From positions 3,875,341 through 3,939,340 of the forward strand of contig CM033120.1 in the NCBI GenBank assembly GCA_019321725.1: a stretch of 64,000 nt of DNA, in the 5' to 3' direction. Below, in pieces: positions 23,163 to 33,059 of this stretch. A program made the translations under genes and the position numbers. The DNA comes from Paulownia fortunei (lineage: Eukaryota > Streptophyta > Magnoliopsida > Lamiales > Paulowniaceae). Each line of letters opens with the position of its first letter. Position 1 is the first letter of the stretch. The notes beneath the pieces are model-generated. The model had not been told where the DNA came from. It saw only the letters and a program-made list of their open reading frames with translations, and ran no database searches.

Positions 23163-24861
23163 AATTTATCCTTAATGGTTTCCACTAATAGTGTATATAT
23201 TGTGTTGTTTCAGCGTTATTTTTTAATAAGTCATATTTTTGGTAATATCTTCTTAACTCAATTTCCTATCTATTTTTGACATTAGGGACAAGGTCTCGAT
23301 TAGGTTGGGAGAGGGGATAGTTGATATCATGTCTTATGTGTTCAATGTGTGTTTTTTTAGTTTTTTTTTAAATTCAAATGTGTTTTCTTTTGGGTCAGTT
23401 GAAACTATGAATAACGGTGACAGATTAAAGGGTAACTGTGACACTCTTGAGACACACCCTTTTTTTTTTCTTTTTGCATAACATGGCAAGTTTGTGAAGT
23501 TTTTAGTAAAAGTTTGTGAATTGTCATTTTTTTTTAGTCGTAGATGTTCTTACAACTTCAATGATTACAATTAAGCACGGATAATGTGGTTTGATTGACG
23601 ATGGATGTTGTTTTGGACTTTGATATTGTTTTTTGGTTAATTTATTTTTATAATAATTATACTCAAATTTTTTTGCACAAATATTTATGTTATTCGGTCT
23701 GGAGACAAGCATGTCAAAATAGATAGTTCTTATACCCTCGCTTTAATTATCACTTGGATTTTCGACATGAAGGGGTTGAGTGTTAGAAATTTTTCTTTTG
23801 GTCAGTTGAGGTAAACAACTGATTGAGCACCACTTGAAAAATAATTAAGGCGTTAGGCTTTCTAGAACCATGGCCCAATCAGCTTGTTCCCTATGTGATA
23901 TTCCAAGAGAACATCCCCCATAGTAAACCACTTTGAGCCTTTCAATAATCAAGTATTTTTTTTATAACCACATCTTCTTACCTGGCTTAAATACACTATT
24001 TTCTACCATTGTTCTAAAAATGATTTGGAGTTTAAGAGATATTCCATTGACAAGGTGAGCTTGCAAAAGAAAATTGGGTTAGAATAGAAGATAAGTGTGG
24101 GGGAGTTTTTTTTCTAAAAAAATAAATTGCAAAGTGGTAAAAATATTACGAGTTGCAACTAAAAATGAGAGTTGCAAAATTAATAAGAATGATAAAAGGG
24201 GTCCAATTCAATAATTATAGGCCCCAATGTTGAAATTCATGGAGTATGAGAATTCTTCATTGATAAACTCTATTAATTCCATGAAGTTTTTAAAACTTTT
24301 GTTGCATCTTATGCTTTTATTTCTTAACCACATCACCACCATTTGGCCCCATTACAACCTTTGTTGAAAACCTTTTAGTTTCATGTGGTGCTTTCGGTGT
24401 AGTGAAGCTTTGTACCAAAGGAAAAGCCTATAATGTTTAACTCTTTCATTAGAGATTGTGTGATGGTTTTTGTGAGGTTCTATGTGATTTCACTTGTTTA
24501 AAGCATGCATGGATTCATCATTGTTGATATTAACTATCCACACACACACTTGAGTATGTTTATTATGGAAATGTATTGACTTTTGAATGACTAAGGGTTA
24601 GATTCAACACTTGTTTGATTTTATTTTCTTATTACTTTGTTACTTCCTCAGAGTAGTGGTTGAAAGTTAGTTATTATAGGTGTTTGTGGGTATCACCGCT
24701 GAAAACCCTCATGAGACTATAACTCGTCCTCTATGTGCCAGCTAGAGGTTTAAAGGCTTGTTGCATATGCTAAATACAATCGTGAATTCCTACGAAAGTA
24801 GATTAGTTTAGATTTGTTTTAGGCTTGTTCGAGGACGAGCAAGGGTTACTGTGGGGGAATT
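23163..24861 (+). other. 3' noncoding tail and polypurine tract of element H
   Basis: No reading frame I trust. A gacattagggacaaggtctc plus ggttgggagagggg segment (23276-23315) is a recurring landmark in this family, also at 29337-29375. From 23520 to 24850 the sequence is co-linear with 39020-40355 of element E. It ends with the polypurine tract GTGGGGGAAT (24851-24860) right before the 3' LTR. Confidence 0.75.
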
Positions 24862-26594
24862 TGATAAATGCATATTCTGACATATTTTTGTATCAAATCC
24901 TTTATACTTTCCTTACTTTATTCTTGTTAATATTATAGTTTTATTAGTATTTTGTGTTAGGGAATCAATGAACAAAAAGATATAAAAAAAGCCAAAATAA
25001 AATCGAAGAAGACAACACATTTTGTGAGCAAGTTGTGAGATAATATTTTATTGGATCAAAGAAGCATAAAAATTAGAATAAAAGGGCTGCTTTTGCCTTA
25101 GTCCATCATGTATAGATCAAAATATATACAAGAAATCACTTGAATTTGCAAGTGATTGTTGGACTCAAAATCAGCATGTTTTCAAACTTGTGCAGTTTCG
25201 GTATTTTGGGCATAACTCCATGCTCAAAATCCCTATGGACTTAAATCTTATTTCATTTGAAAGCTAAGAGATAGAACTACAACTTTATTGTTAGAAGCTC
25301 GACCCATTATGTTGACATATCTCCTTAAGTCAAGCTTAACTTTCTTCTTAGTTATTGGAATTAGGTGATTGAAGTTTGAAAATGAAGCAAAAGAAAAATG
25401 TACAACTTTCATTTTGACCACTTTTCAAAATCAGCTGATTGCATGGATAAAAATGGATGACAAAATTTAGATCTAAAAAGAACATATGAATTTAGATCAC
25501 ATTTGAAGTTAATTTGGAGTGCATTTGCAATGAATTTGGAGATGCCAATTTAAGCACTCTTCTACTATAAATAGGGGTTCTTGGATGACATTCAACACAC
25601 ATAAAAACCCTTAAAGAGGGATAGAAAGTCTCATTGTTGTCTTTCTTTAGACTAAGTTTTGTAGTAGTAATGTAAATTTTCTAATAGTAATAGAAATATA
25701 TTCTCTAGTTTTTCTTCTATTTTTAATCTTTTTTAATTTCATTATGTATTTAGATTTTATTTAACTGAGGAGAAAGGGTAAATATTTTGATGGAGAAAGA
25801 GGAATGGTTATAAAGTTGCATAATGTTCAGGTGTGTTGTATTGTTGTTTTAATTTTTTATTGAAACCCTTTTTATTTTGTGTTGATTCTTGATTTATATA
25901 TCTCCAATGGCATAAAAAATACTTGAGTTTATTTAGCTTATTATATGATTTTACCCCCACCGAATGGTAATGTAAAACCTTGATTTGTTGTAGACAAAGG
26001 TGTGCATACGCACTTGATCCCATAAATACGTGTTGGGGTTAAAACTTTTATTGTTTAGTGGCGATTCTTGATTTTTGTATCACCAACGGCACAACAAATA
26101 CTTAAATTCATTTAGCTTGATGCACGGTTTTACCCTACCGATTGCTAACGTGAAACCTTGATTTGTCATAGACAAAGGTGTGTATAAATACTTGATCCCA
26201 TAAACAAGTAGTGTTAAGAGATAATTTGCAAACATCAAGACAATATCATGATTACCTTAATGCATGAGCTTTTTGATAAAATCTTCCCATTGAAACCTTT
26301 CTTATGTATGGATTCCGATAGTGGCATTTAAAAGAGGCGGGAAGAATAAATAATCATTCTTCCATCCAAAACTCAAGAGTGGATCCCTAATCCTTAGTAC
26401 TTTTATTATTTTGTTTTTTTAGTTAGAGCATACATTATTTTTAAAATATTCTAAACCATATAAAGTCTATCTTTTTTTTAGAAATATAATCATGAAATCA
26501 TCAAACAACTTCCCTATGTATCAACCTCGGACTCCCGAAAAATTTATTACTTGACACAACCTGCACTTGGGTTTGTAACCTTAAAGTTGTAGCA
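24862..26594 (+). repeat. 3' LTR of element H
   Basis: TGATAAATGCATATTCTGAC at 24862 to ...AAAGTTGTAGCA at 26594, 1733 bp. TATA box TATAAATA at 25566-25573. Two ~177-bp U5 modules (about 25865-26210). The terminal bases are TG...CA. Confidence 0.88.
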
Positions 26595-27545
26595 TTTTTT
26601 CAAATATACTTACACTTTCTGCAAAAGTTGTGAAAATTATCAAAAGTTAGAATCTATTTCAAAGCAAAACATGAAGCCCCTACACCCTATCCTAGTGATT
26701 GAAATCCTTGACTGTTAGGGTATTGAATTCATGGGACCATTTTCATTGTCATTTGGCTTTATTTACATATTGGTTGTCGTAGATTATGTCTCAAAATAGA
26801 TCGAGGCAATTTTCTGTCGAAACAATGATCACAAAATAGTGATAAATTTTTTGAAATAAAATATTTTAAGTTGATTTAGAATTTCTCGATCAATTGTCAA
26901 TGATGGGGAAAATATTTTTGTAACAAAGTTTTTGGAACTTTAATGAGGAAATATAGAATTATGCATAAAGTTGCAACCCTTTATCATCCTCAGACAAATG
27001 GACAAGTTGAACTTGTAAATAGGGAGATAAAATAAATTTTGGAAAAGATAATTAACCCAAATTGTAAAGATTGGCCTCTTATACCTTTTCATATACTTTG
27101 GGCATATAGAACTGCTTTTAAAACATTATTAGGAATGCCTCCTTATAGGATAGTTTATGAAAAATCTTGTCATTTACCTGTTAAACTTAAGTTTATTAGG
27201 CAATATTTAACTTCAACCTTAATAAAGTTTTAAAATTGCGCAAATTGCAAATCAGTGAACTTAAAAATTTGGGAAATGAAGCATATGACAATTCTAAAAT
27301 TCATAAAGCAAGAATTAACGATTTTCATGATAATAAAATTTTAAGAAAAATATTTGAGGTTGGTCAAAAGGTTTTGCTTTATAATTCTCGATTTCATTTA
27401 TTTTCTAGAAAATTAAAATCAAGGTGGAGTGGTTCTTTTATTGTAAAACAGGTATATATACTTATGGAGTGATTAACATTGAGAATTCTAGAAATGGTAA
27501 CGTATTCAAAGTAAATGGACAAAGACTCAAACTGTTTCTAGAGAA
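26595..27545 (+). pseudogene. integrase of Athila-like element G
   Basis: Continuation of G pol after nested element H. It starts in the zinc-binding region (TFCKSCENYQ) and runs through the core: F-M-G-P-F-P near the first catalytic Asp, SIVNDGGK around the second Asp (about 26890-26910) and [16 protein letters not shown] with the Glu (about 26990-27030). The C-terminus includes WAYRTAFKTLLGMPPYRIVY (27039-27233) and KVLLYNSRFHLFSRKLKSRW (27236-27472). The catalytic residues look present, but stops and frameshifts separate the pieces. Confidence 0.85.
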
Positions 27546-28585
27546 TCAATTTTTACAAGTGGAATTTTTTTTGTAACCCTTGTTATGATTATTGTGTGTA
27601 TATATACTTATTTTCTCCAACTTTATTTGTTTTGTAGGCTTTCTTTTTTTTTTCTTTCCCAATTAAGTGGTGGATAACTATATTTCATGGCTATTAAAGT
27701 CGGACGTATCTATTTTCTAAAGAACTAAAATCTTTGTACAAAACTTCTCTTTTTTTCATTCTTTTTTCTTTGTTCTTTTCAAAATTGATGACATTCTTCT
27801 AACTCTCAAGAAACGATTTCCTTTTCTTCCTAAAAATACAATTTTAAAAATTTATAAAACCATTATTGAAAGATTAAGGATGCTTATGCACAAGGGCATC
27901 CCAAGGAACATACAACGGATAATTAAAGTAAAGGTGAGAGTAGCAAGTGAGTTTTCATACAAATCTTCAAACTTGCTTACTAGATACATGTTTAGTTTTT
28001 GTAAAAGCACATATTCAAAAAAATGAAGGACAAAAAAATGCAAGTTTGTCACAAATGTGCTCGATGGACTTGCAACATAAAGTGTCATTCCTTAGGAATA
28101 ATTTCTAAAAATCGAGAAGATAAAATTTAATTCATTGTGGATGGACTGAGTAAAGAGTCTTTAAATAATATTATAATGACTCTTGAGGCGCATTCATGTG
28201 GATTAGTACATCGTGAAATTCTTGATTTATGGAATCACTTTCAAGATAAATATAAGCATTATAGTCTTGAAACATTAAAAGACTATATTTGCTTGTTTAT
28301 AAGAAATTTAGATGAGAAGCATATCCTCAACCCATAGAGGACATTTAAGTTGTTACTGGATAAAAACTAGAGAAAAATGTGAGCCACAATCACAACTATA
28401 TATACATTCACGTATAAGTAGATAATTTTTAAATTTTATATCCTTATTTTCAATATTTTTTATAAAAGAAAAATACGTATAATAAATGTATTCCCTGTTC
28501 ACACCTCAATAAATAACATCGTACTTAGTCCATTTTTGCCCAACTCATTTTCAAAAAAAAATTAGAAGTCTATTCCACTCGCTAG
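27546..28585 (+). other. post-integrase region of element G
   Basis: About 1 kb between integrase and the LOG-derived gene. 27546-28095 is shared with elements A (reverse) and H. 28096-28585 is visible only in G, because A is cut and H is deleted here. It contains one open stretch at 28137-28337 (separate entry). The minus-strand frame 27852-28088 is a shadow. Confidence 0.6.
28137..28337 (+). CDS. unidentified 66-codon open stretch in element G
   Basis: Encodes MDGLSKESLNNIIMTLEAHS and ends DEKHILNP before a TAG. The composition looks protein-like (mixed charged and hydrophobic residues), and in-frame sequence continues after the stop as RTFKLLLDKN. I do not recognise a family. It lies in sense orientation upstream of the LOG copy, where some Athila-type elements hold an extra ORF, but it could equally be a second captured host segment or chance. 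Confidence 0.3.
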   Translation: MDGLSKESLNNIIMTLEAHSCGLVHREILDLWNHFQDKYKHYSLETLKDYICLFIRNLDEKHILNP

Positions 28586-29218
28586 TTCAATTGTATTTGT
28601 GTCTTTTTCCCAACCAATCTAGGAAAAAATAATGAGTTTATAGGGGCAACCCATAACCTTAACCTTAGTAAAACGTTAGCAGAAAGAAAAATTTATTTAG
28701 TGTATGGGGGAGGCAGTCTAGGGTTAATGAGAAGTGTTGCTACTTCTGCTCATGTAGGAGGAGTCATAGTTTTAGGGGTTATCCTAAAAATTTTAATAGT
28801 GCAGAATATCACAGGTATGACAATCAAAAATGAGCTAAAAGTGTCATATATTCAAGACATAATGCCTAACATATTAAACAATGCGGATGCATTCATCACC
28901 CTACCTGGTGGTTTTGGTACATTAGAGGAGTTATTCCAAGTTATCTCTTGGGCACAACTCAACATTCACTAGAAACCTATATTTATTCTTAATGTTAATT
29001 GTTTCTATGATGGTTAGCTATCTTTTATAGATTATGCAGTGGAAATAAGTTTATTTTCACCGTCTGTGAGACAAATACTCATTTCTGCTTCAACACCTAA
29101 CTAACTAATTGATCAACTTCTAGCATATATGCCAGAACTTGATCCAGCCTTGGCTTGTGGATTGGTCTAATAGGGACAGTGGTTAAAAATGCAAAATGAA
29201 TTTGACTCTCAGTCTGTG
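28586..29218 (+). pseudogene. near-full-length intronless LOG-family gene in element G
   Basis: One frame runs without indels from 28586 to about 29150. N-terminal C-V-F-F-P-T-N then KTLAERKIYLVYGGGSLGLM, the middle part IKNELKVSYIQDIMPNILNN, the nucleotide-site motif PGGFGTLEE at 28904-28930, ISWAQLNIH, and a C-terminal SVRQILISAS...IDQLLAYMPELDPAL. This is the plant LOG family (cytokinin riboside 5'-monophosphate phosphoribohydrolase-like, lysine-decarboxylase fold). LOG enzymes release active cytokinin bases; this copy should not, because it has stops at 28970-28972 (TAG), 29015-29017 (TAG) and 29102-29104 (TAA), and the RKxxM-type catalytic segment before the PGG motif is replaced by IMPNIL. 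The end at 29218 is set from the TGA aligned with element H. Plant LOG genes normally have several introns and none is present, so it derives from a spliced transcript. Confidence 0.85.
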
Positions 29219-30723
29219 AAATTTATCCTTAATGGCTTCAACTAATAGTGTATGTTTTGTGTTGTTTCAGCTTTATTTTTTTAATAAGTCACATTTCAAG
29301 TGATATCTTTTAAACTCTACTTTCCTATCTATTTTTGACATTGGGGACAATGTCTCAATTAGGTTGGGGGAGGAGATAGTTGATATCATGTCTTGTGTGT
29401 TTAATATGTATTTTTCTAATTTATTTTTTTAGGGTCTGCTGAAACCATGAGTACCATGGCCAAAGTAAAGGGTAATCTTTTGACACTCTTGAGACACACC
29501 CCCATTTTTTTTTTTTTTTGCATAACATAACTTGTTTGTGAAATTTTTAATTAAAATTTTATGAATTGCCAAAATTAATTGCAGTCTTCTTTTTGTTAGA
29601 GTACAAGGGTACTATCTTTAAAAAAAAAAGAAATTAGTCTTGTGCACATCCTAATCCTTGTGGAAAGATTGGTTGCGATATATACCATGTTAAAGTTTTT
29701 GCTTTTCAATATTCACACATCTTTTGTGAATAAATGGAGAGTTTGAAAGAACAAGCATTCTGAAGTTTAATTGATCATTTGAATTAATTTCATTGTAATT
29801 TGATATTCTTAATTATGTCTACCTTGCAATGTGGAGAAATGAATTAGGTAAACCTGTGTAGTTATTTATTTCTACTGAAATATTTCACTTTGTAGCTAGT
29901 GAAGTGAGTACAATTATAAATGTTTATTTTCATCTTCTGTTATCATGCGAGTCATGTTGTAAATAAAATACCAAAAAAATAACAAAAAAAAATTCACCAT
30001 TTCATTTTCAGGTTAATCAGTGAAATTTCGAGGCATATTTTGGTAAGACAAACTAGGTATTTCAAATTTTGTGACTATCTATCTTATTCTCAATTTTAGT
30101 TTGAATGTTTATACTAAATCATTTAAGCCATTTCTCTAAATATTTTAACTATTTTTCAACTCCATGATTGAATACCTTACCAACTTAAATGCAAAATGCT
30201 TACATGTGAGGATATGGAGTTGAGTCTTTTTCATGATTGATTTTGAAGTTAATATATATCTTGGTATGTAGAATAAAAGGTTGGCTTAGTGCACATACAC
30301 ATAACATGTTTTGGAAATTATAAAAAAAAACAACTCGATAGCATCTATGATCTCTGACAAATTATTGTTTTTTATTGTTAGACTATTTTACAGATTTCTT
30401 TTATATTCTTATCATCATGCCATGTTCCTTTTTATTTGTATTATATTTCATTACAGTGTAATTACTAGGGACTAGTAATAAGCTGGTTGGGGGTGTGAAG
30501 AACATTTAAAAGTGTATTATTAATTAGGAGTTATATAATTATTTTCACTTTGAAATTATCATTAGAACTTTCAATTAAAGCATTTTTGTGTTTTAGGAAT
30601 AAATTGGGAAATCAACATAATAAATCAGATTAAAAAGCTTTTTTTTGTGTGCAGGTTTTAGAGAAACTAGCGTAATTTTTTATTCCAAAATAGTTTTGCA
30701 TTAACTCTTAATGCTATAGATTG
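29219..30723 (+). other. 3' noncoding tail of element G
   Basis: 29219-29575 is co-linear with 23163-23520 of element H, including the gacattggggacaatgtctc / ggttgggggagg landmark (29337-29375). From about 29580 the sequence differs from H and E, so G belongs to a distinct subfamily. No convincing gene; AT-rich. A ggttgggggtgtg purine tract lies at 30485-30497, but a polypurine tract directly before the LTR is not clear. Confidence 0.6.
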
Positions 30724-32143
30724 ATAAGTCATTCATCTACAAGTTCATGCAGACCTTAGATCCCATACTAAATGTGTAAGGATCAAAGAAGTTGAATTAC
30801 AAGTGGTTGTACAAAATGGATCACCAAAAATCTGGATCAAAATTAAGCCCAGTCCTAACCTATTTTATCAATTGGGTCATACCTCTTAAACTAAAATTGC
30901 TTTTGGGCTGAACATTGGATACGTTATACATATGAGGTTGAAAAACAAGTTTTCAAAAAATAATATGGTGATAAAATATGTTAAAATGGTCAATAAACAT
31001 GTTGCAATGCGCTGCTGATGTTGAAAGATGGCTTTGGAACATGATCAGTTAATTTGACCATATCTCTCTCATCCTATAGGTAAATTTGACAAATGACACA
31101 TGAAAATATATCAAAAAATAAATATCTACAATTTTGATTCTTTACCTATCATCAAAATCTAGCTGTATCTAGTTTAAAAATTCAATTCAATCGAGTAGGA
31201 GAAAATTTAGAGGATTTGGTTTAACAACTTACCAACTCTTGACAACTAGCATACCACTTGATTTTTTTAATTCCTCCTTTATATGTTTGGCCTCTAGCAT
31301 ACTCCAAGCACTATAAATAGGCCATGTTTTAAGCTTGTATGAAAAGAAGTGGAGGGGGAAGAAAGAACAACAAAGCTTTAATGTTGTTTCCCTTTGCACT
31401 AAGTTTTCTATTAGTAATAAAGATGTCTTCTCTAATTTTTTTTCTATATCTAGTCTTCTGAATTTTCATTATGTCTTTCTAAATTTCAATTTGATAAGGA
31501 GAAAGGGTGAACCTCTTGATGGAGAAAGATGAATGGTTATAAGGTAGATAACGTTAAAGTGTGTTGCATTATTGTTTTAATTTTTGATTAAAACCCTACT
31601 TGTTTTGTGGCGATTCTTGATTTATGTATCACTAATGGCACAATAAATTCTTGGGTTCATTTAGGTTGTTGTCTAGTTCTACTACACCGACCGCTAATGT
31701 GAAACTTTGATTTGTTGTAGACAAAGGTGTGCATAAGTACTTGATCCCATAAATAAGTTTTGGTGTTAAGAGATACTTTACAAATAGAAAGACAATATCA
31801 TGATTACCTTAATGCATGAGCTATTTGATAACATCTTCCCATTGAAACCTTCATTATGTATGGATTCCAATAGTAGCAATTAAAAGAGGTAAAAAGAATA
31901 AATAATCGTTCATCTATCCAAAACTCAAGATCGGATCCCACACCCTCAGTATTGTTATTACTTTGATTTTTTTAGTTATAGTATATATTATTTTTTTTAT
32001 ATTCTAAACCACATAAGTGCATCTTTTTAGAAATATAATTCTAAAATCTTCAAATAAATTCTCTGTGAATCAATCTCGAACTCACAAAAAATTTATTACT
32101 TGGCACAACCTACATTTGGGTTTGAAACCTTAAAATTGTAGCA
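30724..32143 (+). repeat. 3' LTR of element G, divergent U3
   Basis: The R-U5 part (about 31300-32143) matches the other Athila-like LTRs: TATA box TATAAATA at 31312-31319, one ~177-bp U5 module (about 31600-31765) and the end ...AAAATTGTAGCA. The U3 part is divergent, sharing only short blocks such as ggatcaaagaag. The start TGATAAGTCATTC at 30724 is my best guess. The frame 31335-31532 is not a gene. Confidence 0.7.
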
Positions 32144-32686
32144 GATAAAATTGGGTTGGAACCAATAATCCATATATAGATAACATGATGATGCTACCTT
32201 ACTTTGTCATTAGCCATGGGTTGTGGAATAACTTTGTAATGGAAAGTTATGATCTCTACTAACCATGGAGATGCCCATGGGATGGACTTGTCTCTACATT
32301 AGCCATGAGTCATGAAACGTTTTGATGCTCTATCTACATAGAGGTTTGATGGGTCTTGATTGACACTTACTACTATACGGGCTTATAAAATTAGGGTATA
32401 TGGGAAGAAGTGAGGTAAAATATCTTGAGGGTTTTTTGGAGATACAATCATTAAAAGTTAACTACTTTTTAATATGTTTTAAGGGCTTATAAAATTGGAG
32501 AATGTGACATATTGATTGGGTCTCAAGCCCACAAGAAAATATGATTTCTCGAATTACCATTAAGGGTGATGAAATTCGAATAAAATAGTGGGAGACATTT
32601 ATTACTAAAGGCCTTGTTATAAATGAATATATTTTTGAAAGAATACTAATTTTTTACCTCGTTTAAATTTTGTAGATTGTCTATAA

Positions 32687-32953
32687 ATGGATAAAAATCT
32701 ACTTGCATCTATCTTGAAAGCTAATAAATTAGTTTGTCCCAACTATGTTGATTAGTTGAGGAAAATTCAGATTATTTTGCAGTCCGAAAAAAGGGATCAC
32801 ATACTTAATGTGATTCTGCACCCCATTGAGCCGGCGTACGATGCTAAGGAGGAGCTTGCGGATTATCACAAGCTAATTGATGATGAATGTCAAACGAATT
32901 GCATAGATAACATGAGAATATGGCACATGTTGCTTATATCTATCTTTATATGA
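32687..32953 (+). pseudogene. copia gag remnant, element C
   Basis: ATG at 32687 starts MDKNLLASILKANKLVCPNY, then a TAG (32753-32755) at the Trp of the conserved NYVDWL motif. The frame continues LRKIQIILQSEKRDHILNVI to a stop after 32950. This is the N-terminal gag region of copia elements. A deletion near 33060 joins it to protease-region sequence. The same Trp-to-stop change occurs in element D. Confidence 0.8.
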
Positions 32954-33059
32954 AGGAGTTATATAATGAACACACTAGGTAGGTAAGATATTAGATCTTG
33001 AAAGTGCTTTTCAGGACCCGTATAATAGAGAGCTCTTCAGTCCATGATCATGGATTGAA

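Larger units (their letters stand above)
20434..26594 (+). mobile_element. Athila-like element H, nested in element G
   Basis: A 6161-bp insertion with LTRs at both ends (20434-22157 and 24862-26594). It is flanked by TCTTT (20429-20433) and TTTTT (26595-26599), a 4/5 match to a 5-bp target duplication. The pol frame of element G resumes across it: the integrase zinc region stops at 20433 and continues at 26595 with FKYTYTFCKSCEN. H is internally deleted: gag, protease, RT and most of integrase are missing, and the 5' LTR lacks its last ~60 bp where it joins integrase C-terminal sequence. It carries a truncated LOG copy. Confidence 0.85.

Noticed and set aside
28586..29218. A working host LOG gene
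   Set aside because: Three in-frame stops, no introns, an altered catalytic segment, and flanking sequence identical in layout to another element copy.
32144..32686. 5' LTR of copia element C
   Set aside because: Does not match the 3' LTR at 35995-38136 and has no TG start or primer-binding site; it matches the leader of element D.
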